Shown here in pieces: positions 53,080-62,937 of a stretch of 64,000 nucleotides of DNA (the stretch's first letter is position 1; every line of letters begins with the position of its first letter). The position numbers and the translations under genes were made by a program. The DNA is from Desulfovibrio inopinatus DSM 10711 (lineage in GTDB: Bacteria; Desulfobacterota; Desulfovibrionia; Desulfovibrionales; Desulfovibrionaceae): NCBI RefSeq assembly GCF_000429305.1, contig NZ_AUBP01000031.1:1-64000 (forward strand), written 5' to 3'. The notes beneath the pieces were generated by a model. The model searched no databases and had not been told where the DNA came from. It worked only from the letters and a program-made list of their open reading frames with translations.

Positions 53080-56000
53080 TCAAAATAGGTTGAGTTGTTT
53101 GACTTGGCGTACTTTCTTCGCCACGAGCGAATGCTGTTTCACGGTGTTTAACGACAATCTGTCGAGAAATCGTGACCGTTTGAGGACAAGATTGCGACCG
53201 TAAAGATCTCTTTTTTCAGCATGGCTTAAAAAGAGTCGTCTTTTGGCTCGGGTCAGTCCTACGTAGAAAAGGCGGGCTTCTTCGGCATCGTCAAACATAT
53301 CATCGCCGGGATTGATTTTTCCCGACAAAAAGCCCGATCCGGCAAACGGAAGAATGCCATCTTCCAATGCCGGCAAAAATACAGCTTCGAATTCCAATCC
53401 TTTGGCCGCATGTAATGACATGATGCGGACTTTTTCTGCGGCTTTGCCGACAAGTTCCAGTTCATTCTGCGTATTGATATAGGTAATGAGTCCTGCCCAG
53501 CCTTCATGCTCTTTAAATGCCTGAACGAGTTTGCGATAAGCTTGGCTTTGCCAGAAAAAATGATCAAACGGCAACGTATCGCCAAGAGCGGCATGAAGCC
53601 CGGCCGGCCCTTGTGCAAGGATTTCGTCGGGACAGGAGAGTTCCGTTTCGTCGTGGGATGGTGCCATACCGAACAAGCGTGATGCTGCTGCAACAATCGC
53701 CGCAACTCTGGGTTCAGCCCACCAGGCGTCTGCTTCAGGTACCGCGCAGGGGACGCCAAGCCGGTCGAGCGCTCGTTTAATCGGATCAAACAATCCACGA
53801 AAGCGTAAAAGAATGGCGATGTCTCCCGGACTCATCGCCGGCTTTCCGCTATCGCGTGAAAAAGTCAGGCTGGTTCCCCCGAGTAAATCCCGGATACGTT
53901 CGGCAATCCATGAGGCTTCGCGTGATCCATTCGGCGCTTTGAAAACGATGATGTCGTCGTCGGCTTCATCCTGCCGCCCTTTGGCGTGCAATGCGGGTTT
54001 GTCCGGGAAGACTCCCGCAGATAATGTGAGCACCCGTTGAGTTGACCGATAATTTTCGGCGAGGTCGATAACATCGAGATCGGGCCAAAATTGTTCCAGT
54101 GCGTCAACGATATTTGGGGTTGCGCCGCGAAATCCGTAAATGGATTGATCCGGGTCGCCGATGGCAAATATTCGTCGAGTTTGTCCACGAGCCAGCTCAC
54201 GCAATAATGCGAGTTGGAGTGGAGACAAATCTTGCGCTTCGTCGACAAGAATATGCACGGCTTCGCTCTTGGCGACACCGGCCACAAGTTTTTCCAGCCA
54301 GAATTCGAGCAAGTCGGTGTAATCGGCCAGATTCCAGGTACGCTTTTGGACAAAATACCTATTCGCTGCTTCAGCGAGGCTCAGGTCGTGCTGATCTTCG
54401 GAGGACGTGAGGAGTTCGTGCGATTCATCCTCCTCAAGGAGCTCGGAGAGCTGATCCTCTTGGCGCTTGCTTTCAAGCGGAAGCAGAGATTCGCGACAGC
54501 GTTGAAACGTTTGCCACGCTTCTTTCAGTTGAGCACTCCGAAGCTCTGGATTGACTTCAGCAAATAAACGTCGAGCGGCCTCGTCCGAGAGGAGGACGGG
54601 CGGATCGCCTTGTGTGTTTGCCCAGAAATCATAGGCAAGCGCGTGAAGCGTATCGGTACGGGGCAAAGCGATCTCGGCCGGGAGCTGGCGCGTCAGGCGC
54701 TCTCGCATTTCCGCTGCTGCCCGGCGTGTGAAGGTTACTGCTAAAATAGACGGGCCGGGAACGCCGGCATCGACGAGTGCGCGGATTCTTCCGATGAGGG
54801 TGTGGGTCTTTCCGGTACCTGGACCCGCCAGCACGAGCACGTGCGCTGCCTGTGTCTCAAGCGCGGCCTGCTGTTTGGCATTGAAAACAGCCGGACCGGA
54901 AGTCTCCGGTTCCGGCAAGGGCCTGTCGCTGATGTCGTCCGATTCGCCGGCAGTTGTGGCGTCTTTAGTTTTGGTTGCACTCGGAGATGATTTTGAAGAG
55001 CGTGACCGCTTTGCCGGTGTCATGGCGACAAGTCGCCCTTGTCCGGCAAAATCTTTTCGTTCTTCCTGAGAGAAGAGGCGGATGATTCCATATCGGCCGT
55101 CAAATCCCGGTGTGCGGATGACTTCACCTTGGCGCATGCGCGTCAGGGCTTCACCAAGCGGAGGGAGGACGCGGGCAAGCTCCTCGGGTGGAGCGTCCTG
55201 GAGAATACGCAACTCCGAACCGAAGCGTTCGTGAAGTTGGGCCATCACCGCGGCCACTTTTTTGGTTTTGGGGCCGACACCAACAATTTCCGAAATGATT
55301 TCATTGAGCGGGATCAGCCAGGTGAAAGCGGGAGAATCCGGAGCATAAATCGGCGTATCACGGTCGGCCAGCTCCATGACGCGGTATAACACGCCGACGG
55401 TGAGCGGCTTTTTGCATTTGGGACAAATGCCGCCACGGGCCTTGGTTTCCTGCGGGTCCATAACCACATCGCAATTTGTGTGGCCATCCATGTGATATTT
55501 CCCTTCTTCGGGGAAAAATTCCACAGTGCCGAGAAATTTCGATGCCGATTCCTTGCGCTGCAACGCGTTGAAGATGCCTTCGTAGGATCGTTCTCCGGAA
55601 AATACATTGGCTTCACGCCCGAGTTTGTCGCCGGAGTGTGCATCAGAATTCGAGACAAGTGTATACCTGTCGAGCGCCGAAAGCATACGGTTCATCTCTG
55701 GGTCTGAGGAAAGGCCGGTTTCCAATGCAAAAATTTCGCTCGACAGGTCGCCATAACAATCTTCAAGGCGATCAAACCCGGATTTCGACCCGAACAATGA
55801 GAACCACGGGGTCCAAATATGTGCCGGAATGACGAAGGCCAACGGATGTGTCTCTCGGACCATTTCGAGAAGAATCCGGCTATCCAGCCCCAGGATAGGA
55901 CGGCCATCGGATTCAAGGTTGCCCACCTTGGCCAGTTTGGCGTTGAGTGCTTCGGCAGCCTCGAAGGAGGGCATGTAGACAAGGTTATGAATTTTTCGGA

Positions 56001-56319
56001 CCTTGCCTCCACGTTTGTAAATGGAGGAGATTTCCGCCGAAAGCATGAAACGGGGATCGCCCGGAAAATCGATGTGTTGAAATTGCGGAATTTCTTCCCC
56101 AAGAATGATTGGTTCGGCTAAACGCAACAACCCGGTATCATCGGGGACGAGTTGTTCTTTGAGTTCTCCGAGCCAGCCCGAATGCGTAAAATCGCCCGTG
56201 GCAACGACGCCGATCCCTTTGACACGAGCCCAGGCGGCGAGGTGTCGTGGAGTGAGCGCCTTGCTTGTTGCTCTGGAAAAACGAGAATGAATGTGAAGAT
56301 CGGCGACGTACTGGTCCAT
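53080..56319 (-). CDS. EndoQ-like PHP endonuclease fused to UvrD-type helicase
   Basis: 1079 residues. The N-terminal half is a TIGR00375/EndoQ-type PHP phosphoesterase: DLHIHSRFSRATSKALTPRHL (8-28), ATGDFTHSGW, LVSNSDAHSG, a zinc finger (C-D-V ... CPKCKKPL) and helix-hairpin-helix-like EIVGVGPKTKKVAAVM. A low-complexity linker follows. The second half is a superfamily 1A helicase: VLAGPGTGKTHTLIGR (about 495-510), LVDEAQDLSPLQLALL, GDPDQSIYGFRGA, LFYVGLTRAKRRLFL. EndoQ nicks DNA beside deaminated or abasic sites, so the fusion would cut and unwind in one enzyme. Single-gene unit. Confidence 0.88.
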   Translation of the reverse strand: MDQYVADLHIHSRFSRATSKALTPRHLAAWARVKGIGVVATGDFTHSGWLGELKEQLVPDDTGLLRLAEPIILGEEIPQFQHIDFPGDPRFMLSAEISSIYKRGGKVRKIHNLVYMPSFEAAEALNAKLAKVGNLESDGRPILGLDSRILLEMVRETHPLAFVIPAHIWTPWFSLFGSKSGFDRLEDCYGDLSSEIFALETGLSSDPEMNRMLSALDRYTLVSNSDAHSGDKLGREANVFSGERSYEGIFNALQRKESASKFLGTVEFFPEEGKYHMDGHTNCDVVMDPQETKARGGICPKCKKPLTVGVLYRVMELADRDTPIYAPDSPAFTWLIPLNEIISEIVGVGPKTKKVAAVMAQLHERFGSELRILQDAPPEELARVLPPLGEALTRMRQGEVIRTPGFDGRYGIIRLFSQEERKDFAGQGRLVAMTPAKRSRSSKSSPSATKTKDATTAGESDDISDRPLPEPETSGPAVFNAKQQAALETQAAHVLVLAGPGTGKTHTLIGRIRALVDAGVPGPSILAVTFTRRAAAEMRERLTRQLPAEIALPRTDTLHALAYDFWANTQGDPPVLLSDEAARRLFAEVNPELRSAQLKEAWQTFQRCRESLLPLESKRQEDQLSELLEEDESHELLTSSEDQHDLSLAEAANRYFVQKRTWNLADYTDLLEFWLEKLVAGVAKSEAVHILVDEAQDLSPLQLALLRELARGQTRRIFAIGDPDQSIYGFRGATPNIVDALEQFWPDLDVIDLAENYRSTQRVLTLSAGVFPDKPALHAKGRQDEADDDIIVFKAPNGSREASWIAERIRDLLGGTSLTFSRDSGKPAMSPGDIAILLRFRGLFDPIKRALDRLGVPCAVPEADAWWAEPRVAAIVAAASRLFGMAPSHDETELSCPDEILAQGPAGLHAALGDTLPFDHFFWQSQAYRKLVQAFKEHEGWAGLITYINTQNELELVGKAAEKVRIMSLHAAKGLEFEAVFLPALEDGILPFAGSGFLSGKINPGDDMFDDAEEARLFYVGLTRAKRRLFLSHAEKRDLYGRNLVLKRSRFLDRLSLNTVKQHSLVAKKVRQVKQLNLF

Positions 56320-56437
56320 GAATTATTTCCTGAAGATACAGCGTTGAAGTGCGCCGGACGCAACCATACGTCCAGTCCGGGGCAGACTGTACTGTAGCCT
56401 GTGCCGATGCTCAAGCGAAGAGGGAAAAATCGGCATT

Positions 56438-57763
56438 TTAGAGCACGCCGCTTGTCGGCTGTACTTGCATAAACGCCTGGCGGGCTGAGTCTTGGGCGTG
56501 TTGGCGAACCGCGATAAAGGCGTCGTAATTTGTTTTGATGAGCCCAGCCACATCGCCATCGAGTTCATTTTTTACGGCCATGTCGTCGAGAACGGCTAGG
56601 GCTTTTGTGCGATCCATGCCAACACGGTAAGGACGGTCTTCGGTTATGGCAGTAAAGACATCGGCGACAGCCAGAATGCGCGACTCGATACTAATCTCAT
56701 GGTGCTCCTGGTTTTTAGGGTAGCCTTTTCCATTGAGTCGTTCATGGTGCTGTCCAGCCCAGGTGGCGATGTCCTCGAAATGCGGAATGTCGGCAAGAAT
56801 TTTTTGGCCTTGTTCGGGATGGGATTGGATGAGCGAGAACTCATCTTGCGTCAACTTGCCCGGCTTCATAATGATTTCTGCTGGAACAGCAAGTTTTCCC
56901 AAGTCGTGCAAATCGCCGGCAATTGACATACAAAGACGTTTTTCTTGATCAAAACTAAACAGTTCAGCCAAAGCGACAGCCGTTTCGGCAACACCACGGG
57001 AGTGTGTTGCCGTGAAGCGTGAACGAAAGTCTATGATTTGTGAAAAGAGCGGCGAAAAATCAAGAATTTCTTCAAGGCAGAGCAATGGATTGTCGAGTCC
57101 GCATTCTGTCTTGGAACAATTGAAGTGTTCGGACGACAAAAGCGATTCTTTGAAGTCGGCATCGGTGCTTAAATCGAAAAACGCTTCGACAAAACGCGGA
57201 TTGAAATTGTTTCGTGCGGTGTAAATCTGGGATCGTATATAGCTGATATTCGGACAACACCCTTTGCCACGCGGCATAAGAACATCAATACGGTCGGCAA
57301 GAAAGAGCAGGTTTGCCGCGATCGGAGCGCGTTCGGGATTATGTGGAGAAAAGATCGCAGAGTTCCACTTGGCATGGTGGTACCGTACATACTGGGCTAC
57401 GATGGCGAATCGGGGAAACATACGAAAGAGCCGGTAGCCAGATTCGCAATGACTGTCTTCGGAAGAATCGAAGGCGAGGGCATCGAGTCGGCAGCTCAAA
57501 GAAAATGCGCCGGCATCATGAATCAGGCCTGCCAGAGCGATATCGGTCTTTTCTCTGGTGGTCAGGCCGAGGTGATCGGCAAGGCGCATCGCTAAATAAC
57601 CGACGCGTCGATGGTGATCGACCACGGCCGGACAGACCAAGTCCATCGCTCGTGATAAACTTCCCACGAGCTCAAAAAGACGTACGCCAAATGAAGCTTC
57701 AGAATATGGCATAGTTATAGGCAGATCGGAGTCTGATGTTGGTGCAAATACTTCATGCTGCAC
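56438..57763 (-). CDS. double-HD protein with C-terminal HD-GYP domain
   Basis: 441 residues from GTG 57763 (GGGGGT upstream). An upstream ATG at 57934 would overlap the MogA-like gene and lacks a site, so I prefer the GTG. First HD domain degenerate (VVDHHRRVGYLAMRLADHLG ... AGLIHDAGAFSL); second is a full HD-GYP (HSRGVAETAVALAELF, GDLHDLGKLAVPAEI, GQHHERLNGKGYPK). In the GYP loop, Asp is replaced by Asn (LNGKGYP). Predicted cyclic-di-GMP phosphodiesterase, cytoplasmic. Confidence 0.82.
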   Translation of the reverse strand: MQHEVFAPTSDSDLPITMPYSEASFGVRLFELVGSLSRAMDLVCPAVVDHHRRVGYLAMRLADHLGLTTREKTDIALAGLIHDAGAFSLSCRLDALAFDSSEDSHCESGYRLFRMFPRFAIVAQYVRYHHAKWNSAIFSPHNPERAPIAANLLFLADRIDVLMPRGKGCCPNISYIRSQIYTARNNFNPRFVEAFFDLSTDADFKESLLSSEHFNCSKTECGLDNPLLCLEEILDFSPLFSQIIDFRSRFTATHSRGVAETAVALAELFSFDQEKRLCMSIAGDLHDLGKLAVPAEIIMKPGKLTQDEFSLIQSHPEQGQKILADIPHFEDIATWAGQHHERLNGKGYPKNQEHHEISIESRILAVADVFTAITEDRPYRVGMDRTKALAVLDDMAVKNELDGDVAGLIKTNYDAFIAVRQHAQDSARQAFMQVQPTSGVL

Positions 57764-57845
57764 AGTGAAACCCCCAAGAGTAAGAATCGATTCTATAGTA
57801 AACGCATCAAACGATCCAATATACTGATACTTGGGGGTACCCTTG

Positions 57846-58640
57846 TCAATGGGCTCCGCAATCGGCTGGGTCTCCACGCAATTTATCAAGGGCATGGGGT
57901 AATGCAGGGAGAATCGCTTCAAGATTCTCGGCAACTGCTTTTTTGCTGCCGGGGAGGTTTACAATAATCGATTGTCCCAGTGTTCCACAAACAGCTCTGG
58001 AAATAGCGGCATGTGGTGTTTTGGAGAGCGAGGTGCTTAGCATTGCGGCTTCGAAGCCGGGAAGGCGTTTTTCGATAACCGCCAATGTGGTTTCCGGGGT
58101 AATATCGCGCGGTGAGAGACCGGTACCACCTGTGGTGACAATGATGTCGAACCGTTGCGTCAACGCAAGATGTGTCAGATGCTCTTTGAGCATACCGGCT
58201 TCATCCGGAATAATAAATCCAGCAGTCAGCGACAACGATATGCGGTCCGCCATGATGCTTTCAATGAGTGGGCCGGATTCGTCTACACGTATTCCGGCAG
58301 CGCCTTTATCACTCATGGTGATCCACGCCAGACTCAGTCCGTCGCGCTGAATACTATACGTGGCTTGATCTTGAGCCGCCATATCGTTCAAAGACTCAAC
58401 AAGGTAAGCACGACTTTCGGGAAGGCTCAAATATCGGAGGACGCGGAGCTGTGGAGTGTCAAAAGTGTCACACAGTGTTTCGCCAGCGCTAAGACGTGGT
58501 AACGGAGCGCGGCACCCGATAATGCGAGGTCCAGCAAAGTTGGTTTCAGCCCGGCCTTCAACGAGCAGGAGTCTTTCGCCAGCCTTGACGGTGGGGTGTT
58601 CTCCAGCCACAATGCTTGAATCTGGAAGATGCGTTGTCAT
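57846..58640 (-). CDS. MogA/MoaB-like molybdopterin adenylyltransferase with N-terminal extension
   Basis: 264 residues from ATG 58640. The C-terminal 160 residues are a MoCF-type domain: AWITMSDKGAAGIRVDESGPLI, IIVTTGGTGLSPRDITPETTLAVIEKRLPGFEAAM, and SIIVNLPGSKKAVAENLEAILPALPHALDKLRG. It activates molybdopterin by adenylation before Mo or W insertion, supplying formate dehydrogenase and AOR. The N-terminal 95 residues are an added domain that I cannot name. The gene is divergent from the antiporter. Confidence 0.87.
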   Translation of the reverse strand: MTTHLPDSSIVAGEHPTVKAGERLLLVEGRAETNFAGPRIIGCRAPLPRLSAGETLCDTFDTPQLRVLRYLSLPESRAYLVESLNDMAAQDQATYSIQRDGLSLAWITMSDKGAAGIRVDESGPLIESIMADRISLSLTAGFIIPDEAGMLKEHLTHLALTQRFDIIVTTGGTGLSPRDITPETTLAVIEKRLPGFEAAMLSTSLSKTPHAAISRAVCGTLGQSIIVNLPGSKKAVAENLEAILPALPHALDKLRGDPADCGAH

Positions 58641-58766
58641 TGATGATGGTCCTCTCAAAAAGGTTTTGCTTGCCCTTTCCGGGCAAATTGGTCCACAACG
58701 CCTGTTCCTCTCGGCAGTCTTACCAAGGAAACGAATGTCATTCACCGCAATTACGGTTGAGGCTAT

Positions 58767-59723
58767 ATGAGTCTTGTTCTTGCTTTCTTGCTCTTTTGTC
58801 TGGGCTTCGCCCTTGTCGTCAAGGGGGCCGACTGGCTTGTTGAAGGCTCTTCGGCTCTGGCGAGGCGAATGGGTGTGTCTGAACTCGTGGTCGGCTTAAC
58901 CGTTGTTGCCTTCGGGACGAGTGCGCCTGAATTGTTCGTCAATGTCGTGTCCTCTCTTCAGGGAGCCAGCGGCATTGTCTTTGGCAACATCATTGGGTCC
59001 AATATCATCAATACAGGACTCATCCTCGGGCTGGCCGGTGTCATTGTTCCCTTGCGGGTGAGTCCGAGTCTGTTGCGTAAAGAAATTCCGTTGTGCCTAC
59101 TCGGGGCATTGCTTGTCTGGCTTTTTTCGTCTGCCCACGGTGGTGACTATGTTCTCTCCCGACTTGGCGGTTTCGGATTACTTGCCGGTTTTGCCTGGTT
59201 TCTGCGTGGCGTGGCTCAACTTGCCAGACAAACCGGGAAGATTGAAGCGGAAACAACCCTGACAGAAAAAGTGAGCGTCACGCGTGCCAGTGTGATGAGT
59301 GTTGCTGGACTGGTCAGTTTGGTGTTGGGGGGGCAGCTTGTTGTCGATAACGCGGTCCTCTTTGCCGAACATTTCGGCGTAAGCCAAGCGCTTATTGGCC
59401 TGACGCTCGTGGCCTTGGGGACCAGCTTGCCCGAGCTCGTCACCAGCGTTGTTGCGGCACGCAAAGGGAAAAACGATATTGCTGTCGGGAATGTTGTCGG
59501 CTCCAATATTTTCAACCTCTATCTGGTACTTGGCACTTCCTGTTTAGTGAAACCGGTGGAGTATGCTACACAGCTTGTGATTGACCTCGTGGTGTTTGCT
59601 GGCTTGTCTGCATTGATTTGGATATTTTCCCAAACGGCTCGCGGAAAAATTAATCGCTTGCAATCGGGGGTGTTACTAGCGGTCTATACAGGGTATCTGT
59701 TCATGATCCTTCAACGAGGGTAA
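58767..59723 (+). CDS. sodium/calcium exchanger family antiporter
   Basis: 318 residues, about ten transmembrane helices. Two inverted alpha repeats carry the ion site: VGLTVVAFGTSAPELFVNVVSSLQGASGIVFGNIIGSNI and IGLTLVALGTSLPELVTSVVAARKGKNDIAVGNVVGSNIFN. This is the YrbG/CaCA pattern (GTSxPE and GNxxGSN in each half). It exchanges cytoplasmic Ca2+ for Na+ or H+ at the inner membrane. Single gene. Confidence 0.92.
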   Translation: MSLVLAFLLFCLGFALVVKGADWLVEGSSALARRMGVSELVVGLTVVAFGTSAPELFVNVVSSLQGASGIVFGNIIGSNIINTGLILGLAGVIVPLRVSPSLLRKEIPLCLLGALLVWLFSSAHGGDYVLSRLGGFGLLAGFAWFLRGVAQLARQTGKIEAETTLTEKVSVTRASVMSVAGLVSLVLGGQLVVDNAVLFAEHFGVSQALIGLTLVALGTSLPELVTSVVAARKGKNDIAVGNVVGSNIFNLYLVLGTSCLVKPVEYATQLVIDLVVFAGLSALIWIFSQTARGKINRLQSGVLLAVYTGYLFMILQRG

Positions 59724-59803
59724 TGTGTCGGAGTGAGCCGTTTGTAGTTCTGCTGTGCGGGAGAATCCATACCGATTTGAAGAACCCAGAAGCGAGACAC
59801 GAC

Positions 59804-59839
59804 GAAAAAGAGAAAACGCGCACCGCCGGACAGTGCGCG
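59804..59839 (-). terminator. terminator after small membrane protein gene
   Basis: On the minus strand CGCGCAC-(9 bases)-GTGCGCG followed by TTTTCTCTTTTTC, 80 bases after the stop at 59919. Confidence 0.75.
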
Positions 59840-59918
59840 CCATTGAGGTCCGAAAACCATATAACCGCGGGGGGAACACGGCCCATTCGCAAAAAAAGGA
59901 CCGCCGAACCGCCGGTGT

Positions 59919-60062
59919 TTAGTGGTGATCTTCTTTGGCGAACTGGCGGATGCGCATGAGCGCAACCACAACAATGATAGCCAAGTAAATGAAGATGGCG
60001 GAAACGCCATAAAAGCCTTGGGTCGAAGAGTGGGCCATATTCTGAATCAGTTCTTCAATCAT
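59919..60062 (-). CDS. 47-residue single-pass membrane protein
   Basis: Frame MIEELIQNMAHSSTQGFYGV, one hydrophobic helix (AIFIYLAIIVVVALM), basic segment RIRQF and tail AKEDHH. Good ribosome site (AAGGGGAC) and a rho-independent terminator beyond it. The pattern is of a short inner-membrane peptide with N-terminus outside; function unknown. It runs opposite to both neighbours. Confidence 0.7.
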   Translation of the reverse strand: MIEELIQNMAHSSTQGFYGVSAIFIYLAIIVVVALMRIRQFAKEDHH

Positions 60063-60172
60063 TGCTGTCCCCTTTTTGCGTGAAATGTCTCACATATATT
60101 TGTAAGAAGTCGAAAAGAAAGTCAAGGCAGCCAGATTCTGCCTGGAATATAATCCTCTACAAAGGAGTCGGC

Positions 60173-61537
60173 ATGAGCCTGTCCCGAGGTGATGAAATTC
60201 AACTGACTATAGACGATCTCGCGTTAGGTGGCGACGGGGTAGGCCGGTACGACGGCATGGCTATCTTTGTCACCCGAGCGCTTCCCGGTGAAGTCGTTCG
60301 TGCCCGTGTGCAACAGGTGAAACCCGCTTTTGCCAAGGCAACGCTTGTGAGCGTTGACACGCCGGCACCGGGAAAAATTGAACCGTTCTGCCCGCATTTC
60401 CATCGATGTGGTGGATGTTCTTGGCAGCATTTGGCTTATGAAGACCAGCTCGCAGTCAAGCAACACCAGGTCGTTCAGGCGTTGAACCGTATCGGCGGCA
60501 TTGCTGAACCGCATGTGACTTCGACCATCGCGTCTCCGCGAACCACACGCTATCGCAATAAAATGGAGTTCACTTTTCGCGGTACACGGAAAGACCATCT
60601 TCATCTCGGATTACACCGGCTTGGTTCTCCCGATACCGTGTTCGATGTCGACGAATGTCCGCTGATGGATCCTCTTGTCGGGAAGATTGTTGCCGAAACG
60701 CGTGCGTTCTGTCGTGCCTCGGGCGCGTCCGTCTGGCAGGGCCGGGGGCGTGAAAAAGGGATTTTTCGACATCTTGTTGTGCGTCGAAGCCATGCCACAG
60801 AAGAATTTCTTGTGCATCTCATCACCGCGCCCGGGCGGCAAGCGGCGCGTATCGGCAGCGGACTTGGTGAAAAGCTGACAACGACATTTCCAGGCATTAC
60901 ATCGTTTGTCCATTCGTCTCGTCACTCCAGGACAGCCTTTGCCCAAGGCGAACGAGTCCTCAATGTTATTGGGGAAAAACGGTTGCGTGAAACGCTTGGC
61001 GATTTGCGGTTCTACATTTCGGCCGATGCGTTTTTTCAGACCAATACAGAAGCCGCTGAGTTGCTCTATAATGCTGCATCCGACGCCGCAGGCCTCTCCG
61101 GTACGGAGCACGTTGTTGATCTGTATTGCGGGAGTGGGGGGCTGGCACTTTGGATGGCTCGTCGGGCTGCATCCGTGCTTGGCGTGGAGGCCGATGCCCA
61201 TGCTGTTGCCGATGCCAAACGCACTGCGGTTGAAAATGCGATCGAAAATTGCCGTTTTCTCGCCGCCGATGTGCTTGAAACGCTTGAAGCGCCGATGGAT
61301 CCCTCACCCGATGTCATTATTATCGATCCACCCCGAACCGGTATGCATAAAGACGCCGCTCCCATTCTCGCTGAGAATGGCCCGGCCCGCCTGGTCTATG
61401 TCTCCTGTAATCCGGCTACCTTGGCTCGCGACGCAAAGAATTTAGCACCGGCATATACACTGCGCCAAACGACTCCGGTCGATCTGTTTCCGCATACACC
61501 ACACATCGAGAGTGTCTCGTTGTTTGTTCGAGGATAA
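60173..61537 (+). CDS. RlmD/TrmA-type RNA m5U methyltransferase
   Basis: 454 residues from ATG 60173 (GGAG upstream). N-terminal TRAM domain (DEIQLTIDDLALGGDGVGRYDG), iron-sulfur ligands (CPHFHRCGGCSWQH and a later Cys in VDECPLM), the SAM site VVDLYCGSGGLALWMARRA, and the catalytic Cys in YVSCNPATLARDAK. It methylates uridine C5, most likely in 23S rRNA. Exact position (U1939 or U747) cannot be fixed. Confidence 0.9.
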   Translation: MSLSRGDEIQLTIDDLALGGDGVGRYDGMAIFVTRALPGEVVRARVQQVKPAFAKATLVSVDTPAPGKIEPFCPHFHRCGGCSWQHLAYEDQLAVKQHQVVQALNRIGGIAEPHVTSTIASPRTTRYRNKMEFTFRGTRKDHLHLGLHRLGSPDTVFDVDECPLMDPLVGKIVAETRAFCRASGASVWQGRGREKGIFRHLVVRRSHATEEFLVHLITAPGRQAARIGSGLGEKLTTTFPGITSFVHSSRHSRTAFAQGERVLNVIGEKRLRETLGDLRFYISADAFFQTNTEAAELLYNAASDAAGLSGTEHVVDLYCGSGGLALWMARRAASVLGVEADAHAVADAKRTAVENAIENCRFLAADVLETLEAPMDPSPDVIIIDPPRTGMHKDAAPILAENGPARLVYVSCNPATLARDAKNLAPAYTLRQTTPVDLFPHTPHIESVSLFVRG

Positions 61538-61772
61538 GAACGAGAGACGTTGGGGGGAAGCCGTCGTTTTTTGAGAAAGGGTGGCTTCTCCCTCCGTGAT
61601 CTTCGTTTTTCCTTTCAATCGTCGTATTTTGGCGTTTCATAAGCAGAGCATCGTCGTCACGTCGGTTCCATGAACGCTGGCGTAAAGCTTCTCAAAATAT
61701 TTGATAAAACGATCACCCGGAGTGCTGCCGGTTGTGCAAGGGTTTTGCTGGGTGCGGATATGGATCGAAACG

Positions 61773-62708
61773 ATGAATGGAATTCTTTCGTTTACCGGAG
61801 GGGGGCTGTTGCTCGGCCTGGGAGTCTGGATGTTTCTTCGAAAAAGGAATCGGGTCGACAGAGGGTGGATCGATCGACAATGGCGCGATATTGCCTATGC
61901 CACGCAGTCGCCTGCTCAAAGGCTGGATATTTATCTTCCTCAAACCGGTGACGGACCGTTTCCGGTTGTTCTTTCCATTCACGGTGGCGCGTTTAAGTTT
62001 GGTGATAAAGCCGATAAACAGCTGACGCCCATGTTGCAGGGGCTTCATCGCGGGTATGCCGTTGTTTCCATCAACTACCGGCTCAGTGGTGAAGCCAAAT
62101 GGCCTGCGCAAATATATGACGTGAAAGCGGCAATTCGATGGATAAAAGCCCATGCCGAAATCTATCATTTGGACGGCAATTCCATTGCAGCCTGGGGGGC
62201 TTCGGCCGGGGGGCATTTGGCTGCTCTTGCCGGGACATCTGCCAATGTTCCGGATGTGGAAGACAAAACCATGGGGAATCCGGAGCAAAGTACGGACATT
62301 CAGGCTGTTGTCGATTGGTTTGGCCCCATCAATTTTCTCACCATGGACGACCATTTCGTACAGAGCGGTCTTACCGGGCAAAAGCACAGTACGCCGGATT
62401 CCTTTGAATCACAGCTTCTCGGGGTACCCATTACGGAACGTCCCGACCTGGTGCGCCACGCAAATCCCGAGACCTATATAACATCGAATATCCCACCGTT
62501 TCTTATTCAACATGGCGATCTCGACAGTGTCGTTCCCATGCAGCAATCCAAAGACTTTGCGCTAACATTACAGGCTATTGCAAGTGAACAGAACATCTGC
62601 TTCGAAATACTTCGCGGTGTACATCACGCTGACTCGGCATTCGATGCCGATCCGAAAAATGTTGCACGCGTTTTTGATTTTCTGGATCGTTTTATGATAA
62701 TGACGTAA
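61773..62708 (+). CDS. alpha/beta hydrolase (BD-FAE/esterase type)
   Basis: 311 residues from ATG 61773; a longer start at 61701 is possible. N-terminal membrane segment (ILSFTGGGLLLGLGVWMFL). Oxyanion hole SIHGGAFKFG, nucleophile in AAWGASAGGHLAAL, acidic residue in QHGDLDSVVPM and His in GVHHADSAF. Esterase/lipase with probable periplasmic or membrane-attached location; substrate unknown. Confidence 0.85.
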   Translation: MNGILSFTGGGLLLGLGVWMFLRKRNRVDRGWIDRQWRDIAYATQSPAQRLDIYLPQTGDGPFPVVLSIHGGAFKFGDKADKQLTPMLQGLHRGYAVVSINYRLSGEAKWPAQIYDVKAAIRWIKAHAEIYHLDGNSIAAWGASAGGHLAALAGTSANVPDVEDKTMGNPEQSTDIQAVVDWFGPINFLTMDDHFVQSGLTGQKHSTPDSFESQLLGVPITERPDLVRHANPETYITSNIPPFLIQHGDLDSVVPMQQSKDFALTLQAIASEQNICFEILRGVHHADSAFDADPKNVARVFDFLDRFMIMT

Positions 62709-62937
62709 TATATGGAATATAGAGTGTTTTTCTCTGTATATATCGCATATGTGCGATGATTTGATGGTGTATTTCGAGTATAGACATATCTACATTGAGA
62801 GCGTATTGTCTCTCTGTACAGAAGCAACAGGGTGTATAGCCATTTTGAGAAGTTGTTTTGTCCGCCTTTAGCCGGGAAATATTTACTGTATACTTTGTAC
62901 AATATGCCAGTATGCTTCTGACTCTGGAGGTATATTG

